Positions 7,336-14,629 of a stretch of 15,366 nt of DNA are shown piece after piece. The translations under genes were made by a program, and so were the position numbers. The stretch spans positions 1 to 15,366 of the forward strand of contig JASHRK010000234.1 of assembly GCA_030037405.1 (NCBI GenBank), given 5' to 3'. Below the pieces are notes generated by a model. The model ran no database searches. It had not been told where the DNA came from and saw nothing but the letters and a program-made list of their open reading frames with translations. The DNA is from Acidimicrobiales bacterium (lineage in GTDB: Bacteria > Actinomycetota > Acidimicrobiia > Acidimicrobiales > Bog-793). Position 1 is the stretch's first letter. Each line of letters starts with the position of its first letter.

Positions 7336-8301
7336 TCAGTACCCGGAGGCAGGGTCGACGAGACCGAGCAACGGCTCGCCCTCGCGAAAGCGTCTTGCGT
7401 TCTCCTCGACGAGGTCGCGGAGCGGGCGCGCACCGAGCTCCGCCGTGTTGGCGGCGTGCGGCGTGATGATGGCGTTGTCGAGGTCCCACAGAGGGTGGTC
7501 GGAGGGGAGCGGCTCGGGGTCGGTGACGTCCAGAGCAGCTCCGCCGATGGAGCCGGTCCGGAGAGCCTGGCAGAGGTCGTCGGTGATCACTATCTGGCCC
7601 CTTGCTACGTTCACGAGCCAGGCGTCGGTCTTCATAGTCTCAAGAAACCTCGCGTCGACGAGCCCCTTGGTCTCGGCAGTGAGAGGGAGGGCGAGCACGA
7701 CGGCGTCAGCCCCTCGCACCGCCTGGGGAGTCTCCACGGCCAGGAGGCTGGTGGCTCCCGGGACGGGCGCACCCGAGCGCGAGACGACGGTGAGGGAGGC
7801 GCCGAGGGGGGCGAGCATCGAAGAGAGGGAGCGGCCGATGCCGCCGCCGCCGAGGATGGTGACGGAGGCGCCCTCGAGCGTGCGCGCCTCGAAGGGTGTC
7901 CAGCGACCTGCGGCCACGAAACGATCGATCCTCCGGAACCCGGCGATGAGCAGCCCGAGCGCGAACTCCGCGACGCACGGGCCGTAGACCTCCTTCGCAC
8001 AGGTCCAGACGCGCCCGTCGTCCATGAAGTCGACGAAGTCCTCGACGCCGGCCCAGGGGAGCTGCACCCATCGCAGCCGCGGCGCCCCCGCGAGCACGTC
8101 GGCGAGCCCATCGGGGACGGGCGTCCGCCAGATGAGGGCGTCAGCTTCCGACGGGTCGTTCGTGACGCCTAGGCCGGCGCGGCGCACGGCGGAGACTAGA
8201 GGGTCGCCCTGATCGCTCGACTCGGCGTGCTCGGGCAGTACGGCCACCTTGGGCAGGCCCGTCGACGCCACCTGTGGCTCGCTCATCTGTGGCTCGCTCA
8301 T
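7336..8301 (-). CDS. D-2-hydroxyacid dehydrogenase family protein
   Basis: A 321-residue cytoplasmic NAD(P)-dependent oxidoreductase of normal family length. The nucleotide-binding fold has GGGGIG at 151-156. Catalytic residues match the family: Arg234 in NVARGQ, Glu263 in DVTDPEPLP and His282 in TPHAA. Such enzymes interconvert 2-keto acids and D-2-hydroxyacids. The subgroup resembles glyoxylate/hydroxypyruvate-reductase-like proteins, but the substrate is not determined. The start overlaps the stop of the upstream Smr gene by four bases (ATGA, 8298-8301). The first 15 bases are tandemly duplicated, giving MSEPQMSEPQ and a second in-frame ATG at 8286. It faces away from the amine-catabolism cassette and might use a keto acid formed there; that link is inference. 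Confidence 0.92.
   Translation of the reverse strand: MSEPQMSEPQVASTGLPKVAVLPEHAESSDQGDPLVSAVRRAGLGVTNDPSEADALIWRTPVPDGLADVLAGAPRLRWVQLPWAGVEDFVDFMDDGRVWTCAKEVYGPCVAEFALGLLIAGFRRIDRFVAAGRWTPFEARTLEGASVTILGGGGIGRSLSSMLAPLGASLTVVSRSGAPVPGATSLLAVETPQAVRGADAVVLALPLTAETKGLVDARFLETMKTDAWLVNVARGQIVITDDLCQALRTGSIGGAALDVTDPEPLPSDHPLWDLDNAIITPHAANTAELGARPLRDLVEENARRFREGEPLLGLVDPASGY
8272..8301 (-). repeat. 15-base tandem duplication covering a start codon
   Basis: CTGTGGCTCGCTCAT occurs twice in tandem (8272-8286, 8287-8301) and a third partial copy, CTGTGG, follows. On the coding strand each unit supplies an ATG, so the dehydrogenase gene has two in-frame starts five codons apart. Confidence 0.95.
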
Positions 8302-8564
8302 CTGTGGCCCGGCTTCCAGCGGAAGTGGACGAACAAGCGTCCCCAGTTCCTCGAGTCTTTCTCCACCCGGTGGTAGAGCGGCTTGACGTCGTCCTGGTCG
8401 AGGAAGCGGAGAACGTGCTTCTTGAGCTGACCCGATCCCTTGCCCGGGATGATCTCGACCACGCTCGCCTTCTTCCTCACTGCCTCGTCCATCACGTCAC
8501 GCAGCGCCGCATCGATGTCCCTCCCCTTGTTGTAGATGTCGTGGAGGTCGAGTTTGAGCTTCAT
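8298..8564 (-). CDS. Small Smr-domain protein
   Basis: An 88-residue protein made of a single Smr (MutS2 C-terminal-like) domain. The N-terminal LDLHD (5-9) holds the family DLH motif, and the loop IIPGKGSGQLKK (38-49) matches the H/P-GKGSG-x-L signature. Smr domains are nucleic-acid-binding or nicking modules. Stand-alone bacterial versions have poorly known roles, with RNA cleavage or DNA repair suggested for relatives. The ATG at 8564 is chosen because the domain begins at once (MKLKLDLHD). A longer frame from 8624 adds Cys/Arg-rich residues unlike the family. A GAGG touches the ATG with no spacing, and the preceding small ORF ends two bases upstream, so translation may depend on coupling. 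Its stop overlaps the dehydrogenase start. Confidence 0.82.
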   Translation of the reverse strand: MKLKLDLHDIYNKGRDIDAALRDVMDEAVRKKASVVEIIPGKGSGQLKKHVLRFLDQDDVKPLYHRVEKDSRNWGRLFVHFRWKPGHR

Positions 8565-8566
8565 CC

Positions 8567-8713
8567 TCAGTGACCGGCAAGCCTCGAGACAGGCTGGACG
8601 ACATCGCGAAAGGGCACCGTGCACCGAGCGTAACCGACGGCTGCGCAGGCGAGCCCATCCTTCCGGTGGAGCGGGCGGAGGGAGAGCCCGTAGGCTCTGG
8701 TTCCCTTGACCAT
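8567..8713 (-). CDS. Hypothetical 48-residue protein before Smr gene
   Basis: An ATG at 8713 opens 48 codons ending in TGA at 8567-8569, two bases before the Smr start. The product begins MVKGTRAYGLSLRPLHRK and resembles nothing known to me. Codon-position composition looks coding: G+C is about 77% at position 3, 71% at position 1 and 58% at position 2. A GGGGGCGAG precedes the ATG but is a poor Shine-Dalgarno. The start lies only 21 bases from the divergent gene at 8735, leaving little room for two promoters. It may be a real small protein coupled to Smr translation, or a leader without function. Confidence 0.38.
   Translation of the reverse strand: MVKGTRAYGLSLRPLHRKDGLACAAVGYARCTVPFRDVVQPVSRLAGH
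8683..8698 (+). repeat. Short perfect hairpin in leader of OCD-family gene
   Basis: AGAGCC (8683-8688) and GGCTCT (8693-8698) pair around a CGTA loop, 36 bases before the ATG at 8735. It is not followed by a U-run and matches no riboswitch that I know. It also lies within the small ORF on the other strand. Confidence 0.4.
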
Positions 8714-8734
8714 CTCGCCCCCGCCCGGTGACCG

Positions 8735-9658
8735 ATGAAGCCGGTGTGGATCGACGGCTCGACGCTCAGAGCGCTGCTCCCTGTTGCCGCTGCCGTGGCC
8801 GCTCTCCGGGCAATGTTTGCCGAGGTCGGCGACGCTGTTGTCCCGCCACGCGGGCACTGTGGCAACGAGCTCGGAGAGCTGCTCACGATGCCGGCGATGG
8901 TGCGAGACGCCGCCGGCGCCAAGGTGGTGACGGTGCTGTCGCCGACGCGAGCCGGGAGAGGGACACTCGTAAAGGGCGTCTACGTCCTCTTCGACGACGC
9001 CCTGGCGCCCGTGGCGCTCTTCGACGCGGCGGGCCTGACGGCTCTCCGCACTGCCGCCGTCTCGGCGCTCGCGACGGATCTCCTGGCACGTCCCGAGGCG
9101 TCGAGGCTCGTGGTCTTCGGCGCAGGGGTGCAGGCTGAGGCACACGCGGAGGCGATGTGCGCGGTCCGAGGCGTCACAGAAGTCGTCGTGGTAGGCCGCG
9201 ACCGCCACCGGGCCGCCGAGCTCGTCGAGAGACTCGTCGTCAAGGGACTCGCCGCCCGGACAGGCAGCCCTGGGGAGGTGACCCATGCCGACATCGTCTG
9301 TACGTGTACGACCAGCTCGGAGCCGGTCTTTGACGGCGCCGTGCTCGCAGACGGCGCCCATGTCAACGCCGTCGGCTCGTACCGTCCGCAAGCTCGGGAG
9401 CTCGACGACACCTCTGTGCGCCGCGCCCGGATCGTCGTGGAGGCAAGAGACGCCGCCCTGACCGAGGCAGGCGACCTCGTGGTCCCCATCAGCCGGCACG
9501 CGTTGACTCCAGACGACATCGTCGCCGATCTTCGTGAGGTCGTCACGGGCAAGCAGGTACGACGTTCGAGCGACGACGTGACCGTCTTCAAGTCGGTCGG
9601 CCTCGCCATCGAAGATCTCGCCGTCGCCAGGGAAGCCGTGGTGAGGATGGGACCATGA
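8735..9658 (+). CDS. Ornithine cyclodeaminase/mu-crystallin-family oxidoreductase
   Basis: A 307-residue member of the OCD/mu-crystallin family. N-terminal substrate-domain residues are conserved: Arg39 in PPR, Lys63 in GAKVV and Arg105 in TALRTA. The Rossmann motif is GAGVQAEAH (129-137), and the C-terminal VFKSVGLAIEDLA (284-296) is typical. True ornithine cyclodeaminases have a catalytic Asp in a G-G-D-x-P context; here NAVGSYRP (211-218) puts Tyr216 at that place. Ketimine reduction (for example pyrroline- or piperideine-2-carboxylate) or N-alkyl amino-acid metabolism is therefore more likely than ornithine deamination. The ATG at 8735 lacks a Shine-Dalgarno and may be leaderless. It is the first gene of the cassette and overlaps the flavoenzyme gene by ATGA. 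Confidence 0.9.
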   Translation: MKPVWIDGSTLRALLPVAAAVAALRAMFAEVGDAVVPPRGHCGNELGELLTMPAMVRDAAGAKVVTVLSPTRAGRGTLVKGVYVLFDDALAPVALFDAAGLTALRTAAVSALATDLLARPEASRLVVFGAGVQAEAHAEAMCAVRGVTEVVVVGRDRHRAAELVERLVVKGLAARTGSPGEVTHADIVCTCTTSSEPVFDGAVLADGAHVNAVGSYRPQARELDDTSVRRARIVVEARDAALTEAGDLVVPISRHALTPDDIVADLREVVTGKQVRRSSDDVTVFKSVGLAIEDLAVAREAVVRMGP

Positions 9659-10854
9659 GCGAGAGGAGGGTCGTGCGGACTGCCGATGTCGTCGTGGTGG
9701 GCGCCGGCGCCGTCGGGGCGAGCGCGGCCTATCACCTTGCTGCCGCCGGTGCCGGCAGAGTGCTCGTCGTCGAGCGGGAGGCGACAGTTGGAACCGGCTC
9801 GACCGGGCGGTGCGCCGGAGGCTTCAGGCACCAGTTCTCGAGCGCCGTCAACATCGCGCTGTCACAGGCGAGCATCCCCATGATCAAGGCTTTCAGCGAG
9901 ACGCACGACCTACCGCTCGAGGTCTCGACGGACGGCTACCTCTTCCTGGTGCGCGACGAGGAGACGTGGCAGGAGTACCTGACGGCCGCCGGCCTGCAGC
10001 GCCGGATGGGCGTCGACGTGCGGCTCCTCTCGACGGCCGAGGTGACAGACCTCGTGCCGGGTTTGCGAGTGGACGACGTCGTCGGAGCTACCTACTGCCC
10101 CGACGACGGCATCGCCGACCCCGCCGGCCTTACCCAGGGCTACATCGGGGCCGCCAGGCGTCGGGGGGTCGAAGTCGCCCTCGGCACGGCGGCCGTCGAG
10201 CTGCTCACGAGGAGGGGGAGGATCGTCGGCTTGCGTACCACTGCGGGCGACGTCGGCACCGAGACGATCGTCAACGCCACCGGGCCTTGGGCGGCCGATC
10301 TCGCCCTGACGGCGGGCGTGGAGGTGCCGGTGTGGCCGCTCGGCCGCAGGGTCGTGGTGACCGGGCCCTTCCGCGGCGCCCCGGAGCGGAGGACGCTCGT
10401 GGTCGACGCCGGCACGGGTTTCTACTTTCACAGGGAGGGGCCGGGGGTGCTCATGGGCATGGGGGCGAGAGACGAGCGGCCCGGCTTCGCCTTCGGTGAC
10501 GGCTTCGCGTTCGGCGGGACCGCCACCCCAGACGACCGTTTCCTGAGCGAGGAGCTGATACCCGTTGCCGTGAGCGTGCTCCCGGAGCTGGAGGGTGCCT
10601 CCGTGGCGCATCAATGGATCGGTTACTACGAGATGACCCCCGACGCCCACCCCGTGCTCGGCCCTGTCGCCGGCGTGCCTGGGCTCTTTCTCGCTAACGG
10701 GTTCTCAGGGCACGGTTTCCAGCACGCGCCTATCGTCGGGAAGCTGCTCGCCGAGTGGATCTGCGATGGCGCCGCCCGCTCGGTCGACGTGTCGGCCCTC
10801 GGGCTCGAGCGCTTTGCCGAGGGGAAGCCGCTCAGGGAGGCGAGGGTCGTCTGA
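9655..10854 (+). CDS. FAD-dependent amine/imino-acid oxidoreductase (DAO family)
   Basis: A 399-residue flavoprotein of the D-amino-acid-oxidase/sarcosine-oxidase-beta fold. The dinucleotide motif VGAGAVG (15-21) is followed by Glu40 for FAD ribose. GGFRHQFSSAVNIALS (55-70) is characteristic of SoxB/HcnC-like members. The C-terminal NGFSGHGFQHAP (348-359) is the second FAD-contact region. Relatives oxidise sarcosine, proline, glycine or opine-type secondary amines. The substrate is not readable from the sequence, but pairing with an OCD-family reductase favours a secondary amine or cyclic imino acid. No membrane segment or signal peptide is present. The ATG overlaps the upstream stop by four bases. 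Electrons may pass to oxygen or to a carrier, and no partner subunit is encoded beside it. Confidence 0.92.
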   Translation: MSERRVVRTADVVVVGAGAVGASAAYHLAAAGAGRVLVVEREATVGTGSTGRCAGGFRHQFSSAVNIALSQASIPMIKAFSETHDLPLEVSTDGYLFLVRDEETWQEYLTAAGLQRRMGVDVRLLSTAEVTDLVPGLRVDDVVGATYCPDDGIADPAGLTQGYIGAARRRGVEVALGTAAVELLTRRGRIVGLRTTAGDVGTETIVNATGPWAADLALTAGVEVPVWPLGRRVVVTGPFRGAPERRTLVVDAGTGFYFHREGPGVLMGMGARDERPGFAFGDGFAFGGTATPDDRFLSEELIPVAVSVLPELEGASVAHQWIGYYEMTPDAHPVLGPVAGVPGLFLANGFSGHGFQHAPIVGKLLAEWICDGAARSVDVSALGLERFAEGKPLREARVV

Positions 10855-10868
10855 GATGAGGGGGACCG

Positions 10869-11717
10869 GTGGCGAGGGCGGGAGCGGCAAGTATCATCCG
10901 CAATGTGAGTGATGCCATGCGCAATACGCATCGCAATGCGCATGGCAGCGAGCGGGAACGCGAGCGCAAGCGGCCACCTGGCGTGCAGGCGCTGGAGCGT
11001 GCGTGCCGCCTCCTCATCCAGGTGATCTCCACAGACGAGCCTCTCTCCGTCGGCCAGCTCGCCCGTGCGACCGGACTGCACCAGAGCACCACTTCGAGGC
11101 TCCTCGCCTCGCTCGAGCGTTACGAGCTGGTCGAGCGGGAGCGACCGCGGGGCCGCGTTCGCATCGGTCCCGCCCTCACCGGCTTCTCCCAGAACCGTCT
11201 TTCGCGGCCCGCCCTCCTCAAGGCTGGCCGGCCGATCCTCGACGAGCTCGCTCTCCGGACGGGCGAGACCATCAACCTTGCCGTGCCACTGCCTCATGGT
11301 GTCGACCACATCGCACAGGTAGACGCCCCCCATGTCCTCGTCACCACCAACTGGGTGGGACGGCCCGTTCCCCTCCACTGCTCTTCGATCGGCAAGCTCT
11401 TCCTCGCCTTCGGTGCCGTCGAGCTGGACGGCGAAGAGCTCGACCGCTACACACCGGCGACGATCACAGACCGCGACCGGCTGGCGGCGGAGCTTGCCGT
11501 CATCCGGCGGCGTGGCTTCGCGACGCTCATGGACGAGCTCGAGCCGGGCCTGCGCGCTGTCGCCGTGCCCGTCAGAGCCGGGGACGGCAGGGTCGTGGCG
11601 GCGCTCGCCCTTTCCGGCCCCTCGGTTCGCCTCCCGAGAAGGCGCCTCCACGCCTACGTCGAGGATCTCGTGCGGGCCGCCTCCCTCCTCGGCTCACAAC
11701 TGCCGGCGCAGCCGTGA
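10869..11717 (+). CDS. IclR-family transcriptional regulator
   Basis: A 282-residue regulator if started at GTG 10869, 14 bases after the flavoenzyme, with GAGGGGG ahead of it. An ATG at 10917 would give 266 residues but has only a weak ribosome site. The first ~37 residues are Arg-rich and probably disordered. The winged helix spans ~38-100: GVQALERACRLL, then LSVGQLARATGLHQSTTSRLLASL. The IclR effector domain (~112-275) includes PLHCSSIGKLFLAF and the GFATLMDELEPGLRAVAVPV region. Such proteins bind small aromatic or carboxylic effectors and control adjacent catabolic genes. The stop overlaps the permease start (GTGA), so the regulator is made with the transporter. An inverted repeat over its start region suggests self-control. 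Confidence 0.93.
   Translation: MARAGAASIIRNVSDAMRNTHRNAHGSERERERKRPPGVQALERACRLLIQVISTDEPLSVGQLARATGLHQSTTSRLLASLERYELVERERPRGRVRIGPALTGFSQNRLSRPALLKAGRPILDELALRTGETINLAVPLPHGVDHIAQVDAPHVLVTTNWVGRPVPLHCSSIGKLFLAFGAVELDGEELDRYTPATITDRDRLAAELAVIRRRGFATLMDELEPGLRAVAVPVRAGDGRVVAALALSGPSVRLPRRRLHAYVEDLVRAASLLGSQLPAQP
10914..10946. promoter_or_regulatory. Inverted repeat over IclR start region
   Basis: GCCATGCGCA (10914-10923) and TGCGCATGGC (10937-10946) are perfect ten-base inverted copies with a 13-base spacer. The alternative ATG (10917) lies in the left arm. It could be an operator for the IclR dimer or a hairpin that hides the start codon in mRNA. Confidence 0.55.
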
Positions 11718-12673
11718 CTCGTTACCTCGTACGTCGCACCATCACGGCCGCTCTCGTCGTGCTCATCGTGATGACGTTCCTGGCGCTCGTCGTCCACGTC
11801 ATACCCGGCAACATCGTCACGACCCTGCTCGGCGCCCATGCGAGCCCAGCCCTCATTCGTCAGGCCAACGCCCAGATGGGCCTCGATCACTCGATCCCCA
11901 TGCAGGTCGTGCTCTTCATCGGGCATGCCTTCGAGGGCAACCTCGGCACCGACTGGGTCACGCACAGGCCCGTCACGAGCCTCATCTTCACGGCGCTTCC
12001 CGAGACGGTCGTCCTCGCCTTCTCGGGGATGTTCCTCGCAGTCCTGATAGGTCTCCCGCTCGGGGTCATCGCCGCAGTCCGACCCGGTGGCCTGCTCGAC
12101 AAGACCATCGGCGTCGTGTCCGTCTCCCTCATCACGATGCCCTCGTACGTGTCTGGCCTTCTTCTCATCCTGATCTTCGGGGTGAAGCTCAGACTCCTCC
12201 CCGTCATCGGCTCGGGGACGCCGGGCAATCCGATAGACGACCTCGCCCACCTCGTCCTACCGGCTGTGGCGCTTGCGATCGCCTGGATCGGATATCTCGC
12301 CCGGCTCACGCGGAGCAACATGCTCGAGGTCTTGACGGCCAACTACGTCCGCACGGTGCGAGCCTTCGGAGTGCGCAAGGGGAAGATCTTCTACAAGTAC
12401 GCCCTGAGAAACGCGGCCGCTCCCGTAGTCGCTGTTCTCGGCGTCGGTCTCGGCAACCTCCTCGGGGGGGCGATCTTCATCGAGGTCATCTTCAGCCGTC
12501 CCGGTCTCGGGACGCTCCTCTACAGCTCGATAGAGACTCGCAACTACCCCGTGGTACAGGGGTGCGTTCTCGTCATCGCCCTCATGCTGATCTGCGCCAA
12601 CTTCCTCGCCGACATCTCCTACCGGCTCATCGACCGGCGGATCCAGTTCGGTCGAACGGCCGCGGCGACGTGA
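11714..12673 (+). CDS. ABC transporter permease, DppB/OppB type
   Basis: A 319-residue inner-membrane permease of the peptide/nickel/opine importer family. An N-terminal span (~8-30) is followed by the external MGLDHSIPMQ region and five further spans, giving the six-segment layout of DppB. The cytoplasmic coupling loop follows SNMLEV and reads YVRTVRAFGVRKGKIFYKYALRNA (211-234), the EAA-type site that contacts the ATPase. GTG 11714 overlaps the IclR stop by four bases and starts directly at MTRYLVRR, the usual family start. The same frame stays open far upstream, but that part is only a shadow of the IclR gene. It should pair with the next permease to form the channel. Confidence 0.94.
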   Translation: MTRYLVRRTITAALVVLIVMTFLALVVHVIPGNIVTTLLGAHASPALIRQANAQMGLDHSIPMQVVLFIGHAFEGNLGTDWVTHRPVTSLIFTALPETVVLAFSGMFLAVLIGLPLGVIAAVRPGGLLDKTIGVVSVSLITMPSYVSGLLLILIFGVKLRLLPVIGSGTPGNPIDDLAHLVLPAVALAIAWIGYLARLTRSNMLEVLTANYVRTVRAFGVRKGKIFYKYALRNAAAPVVAVLGVGLGNLLGGAIFIEVIFSRPGLGTLLYSSIETRNYPVVQGCVLVIALMLICANFLADISYRLIDRRIQFGRTAAAT

Positions 12674-12683
12674 GGAGCGACTG

Positions 12684-13595
12684 ATGGCTACCGTCAGCAC
12701 CCTAGGGATCGAGGACCTCGAGGCTCCTCCCAGCCGGAAGGCATCGGCCGCGAGCGGGCTCATGGCGATCCTGCGAAGCCCGGGGGGTCTTATCGGTTCT
12801 GCCATCACTCTCGGCTTCGTCGTCGTGGCCGTCTTCGCGCCCCTCATCGCTCCCTACTCGTACTCCCAGATAGATCTCACGCACATCCTCCAGGGTCCTT
12901 CCGCCGCCCACCTCCTTGGCACGGACCAGCTCGGCCGCGACCTTCTCTCCAGGCTCATCTTCGGAACCCGCATCGAGGCGATCGTCGCCTTCCCGGCGGT
13001 CGGGGCGGCCCTCGTCGTCGGTCTCGTGCTCGGCCTTCTCGGCGGCTACGTCGGCGGCATCGTGGACAACGTCGTCGTCCTCCTCATGGACTCGGTCCAG
13101 TCCTTCCCTGCGGTGGTGCTCGCCCTCGCGCTCCTCGCCCTCGTCGGCCAGTCGCTGCGCAACCTCGTCATCGTCATCGCCCTCGCCTTCATGCCGAACT
13201 ACGCCCGTGTCAGCCGAGCCCTCGTCCTTTCGGTGAAGGAGAACCAGTTCATCCAAGCCGAGCGCGTGCTCGGTGCCGGCCGGCTCCGGATCATGCTGCG
13301 CCACCTGACACCGAACATCGTGGCTCCCCTCTTCATCCTCATGGCGATGGACATACCGAGCGCGATCGCGACGGAGGCAGGGCTGTCGTTTCTCGGCCTC
13401 GGCGTGCGACCTCCGGCCCCTTCATGGGGCTCGATCCTCGCCGACGGCTTCGACTACATCTACCAGGCGCCCTGGGCGGTCCTCTTCGCCTCGTTGGCGC
13501 TGGCGGTGACGACCGTCGGGTTCATGTTGCTCGGTGAGGCGCTGCGCGACACTCTCGACCCGCGCCTTCGGGGGGTGGCAGGTTGGAGGGCGTGA
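12684..13595 (+). CDS. ABC transporter permease, DppC/OppC type
   Basis: A 303-residue partner permease. A ~30-residue cytoplasmic N-terminus leads to the first span (~37-57). The family signature LLGTDQLGRDLLSRLIFGTR is at 77-96, and several more spans follow. The coupling loop contains YARVSRALVLSVKENQFIQAERVLGAG, and the C-terminal ALRDTLDPRLRG is typical of DppC proteins. The ATG at 12684 has GAGGAG six bases ahead and lies ten bases after the DppB-type stop, so the two permeases are made together. The stop overlaps the next ATPase start (GTGA). The solute is not determined by sequence; di- or oligopeptides, opines and nickel complexes are all carried by this family. Confidence 0.95.
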   Translation: MATVSTLGIEDLEAPPSRKASAASGLMAILRSPGGLIGSAITLGFVVVAVFAPLIAPYSYSQIDLTHILQGPSAAHLLGTDQLGRDLLSRLIFGTRIEAIVAFPAVGAALVVGLVLGLLGGYVGGIVDNVVVLLMDSVQSFPAVVLALALLALVGQSLRNLVIVIALAFMPNYARVSRALVLSVKENQFIQAERVLGAGRLRIMLRHLTPNIVAPLFILMAMDIPSAIATEAGLSFLGLGVRPPAPSWGSILADGFDYIYQAPWAVLFASLALAVTTVGFMLLGEALRDTLDPRLRGVAGWRA

Positions 13596-14629
13596 GCGCC
13601 CGGGCCGACGAGGCCGTCCTCTCCGTCGAAGGGCTCGAGGTCGAGTACCGCACGAGCGGTGCTACCCACCGAGTCCTTCCCGGCGTCGACCTGACGCTCG
13701 AGAAGGCCGAGGTGCTTGGTCTCGTGGGCGAGTCGGGCTCGGGCAAGAGCACCCTGGCGGCGGCGATCCTGCGGCTCCTGCCACCGAACGGTGCCATCGT
13801 CGGCGGTCGTGTCGTCCTGGCGGGCGACATCGAGGTGTCCAGGCTCGGCACCGAAGCGCTGCGGCAGGTGCGGGGGACGGAGGTCGGGATGATCTTCCAG
13901 GACCCGCTTACCTGCCTCAACCCGACCTTTCGGGTGGGCTCGCAGATGGTCGACGTGCAGGCGGCCCATGCGGGCAGGCGACCGGGTAGAAACGAGCGCC
14001 GTCTCTACCGGCGCCGCGCCCTCGACCTTCTCGCCCAGGTGGGCCTCCCGGACGCGAGCCACGTCGCCGCCGCTTACCCGCACCAGCTCTCGGGTGGGAT
14101 GCGCCAGCGCGTGATGATCGCCATGGCTCTCTCCCTCGATCCCAAGCTCCTCATAGCCGACGAGCCCACCTCGGCCCTCGACGTCACCCTCGAGGCGCAG
14201 ATCATCGAGCTCCTGGCGCAGCTGCGGGAGAGCCGCCACATGTCGATCCTCTTCGTCACCCACGACCTCGGCGTGGTGTCACAGATATGCGACCGGGTCG
14301 CCGTCATGTACGCGGGCCAGATCGTCGAGGAGGGCCGCGTAGGAGACGTCTTCGCGGAACCGCAGCACCCCTACACCGAAGCGCTCCTCGAGGCGGTTCC
14401 CTCTCGCGCGTTGCGCGGCCGGCGTCTTGCCGTCATCCCGGGCCAGGTGGTGGCGGCGGGCTCTATGGTCACGGGCTGCCGTTTTGCCAACCGTTGCCGG
14501 GAGGCTCAGGAGATATGTCGCTCGAGCGAGCCTCCGCCGGTGCGCGTCGGCAAGAGCGAGAGCGTGAGGTGCCATCTACGGCCTCGCTCTCCCGGAGCAA
14601 GAGCCGACGACGAGGTGGCAGTCCACTGA
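13592..14629 (+). CDS. ABC transporter ATPase, DppD/OppD type
   Basis: A 345-residue ATPase. Walker A is GESGSGKST (46-54), the Q-loop Gln103 lies in FQDP, the signature is LSGGMRQ (166-172), Walker B is LLIADE (187-191) and the switch is His224 in VTHD. The C-terminal oligopeptide-transporter module contains four Cys within GCRFANRC, EICR and VRCHL; this module coordinates an iron-sulfur cluster in some DppD proteins. GTG 13592 overlaps the DppC-type stop by four bases. A TTG at 13583 is a possible longer start but fits the overlap pattern less well. It energises import together with the following ATPase. Confidence 0.95.
   Translation: MSARADEAVLSVEGLEVEYRTSGATHRVLPGVDLTLEKAEVLGLVGESGSGKSTLAAAILRLLPPNGAIVGGRVVLAGDIEVSRLGTEALRQVRGTEVGMIFQDPLTCLNPTFRVGSQMVDVQAAHAGRRPGRNERRLYRRRALDLLAQVGLPDASHVAAAYPHQLSGGMRQRVMIAMALSLDPKLLIADEPTSALDVTLEAQIIELLAQLRESRHMSILFVTHDLGVVSQICDRVAVMYAGQIVEEGRVGDVFAEPQHPYTEALLEAVPSRALRGRRLAVIPGQVVAAGSMVTGCRFANRCREAQEICRSSEPPPVRVGKSESVRCHLRPRSPGARADDEVAVH

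Noticed and set aside
8660..8734. Possible glycine or guanidine riboswitch upstream of the OCD-family gene
   Set aside because: A short hairpin is present, but the conserved riboswitch cores were not found and the leader is too short.
8714..9499. Long minus-strand frame opposite the OCD-family gene
   Set aside because: It is antisense to a conserved enzyme. Only its last 48 codons, outside that gene, were kept as a separate weak candidate.
11003..11713. Apparent 237-residue N-terminal extension of the DppB-type permease
   Set aside because: This is the out-of-frame shadow of the IclR gene in GC-rich DNA, Arg/Pro-rich and unlike any permease. The true start is the GTG overlapping the IclR stop.
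11332..12684. 450-codon plus-strand frame through IclR and the permease
   Set aside because: Composition is dominated by Ser, Arg, Pro and His, typical of a shifted frame. Two well-supported genes occupy the same DNA.
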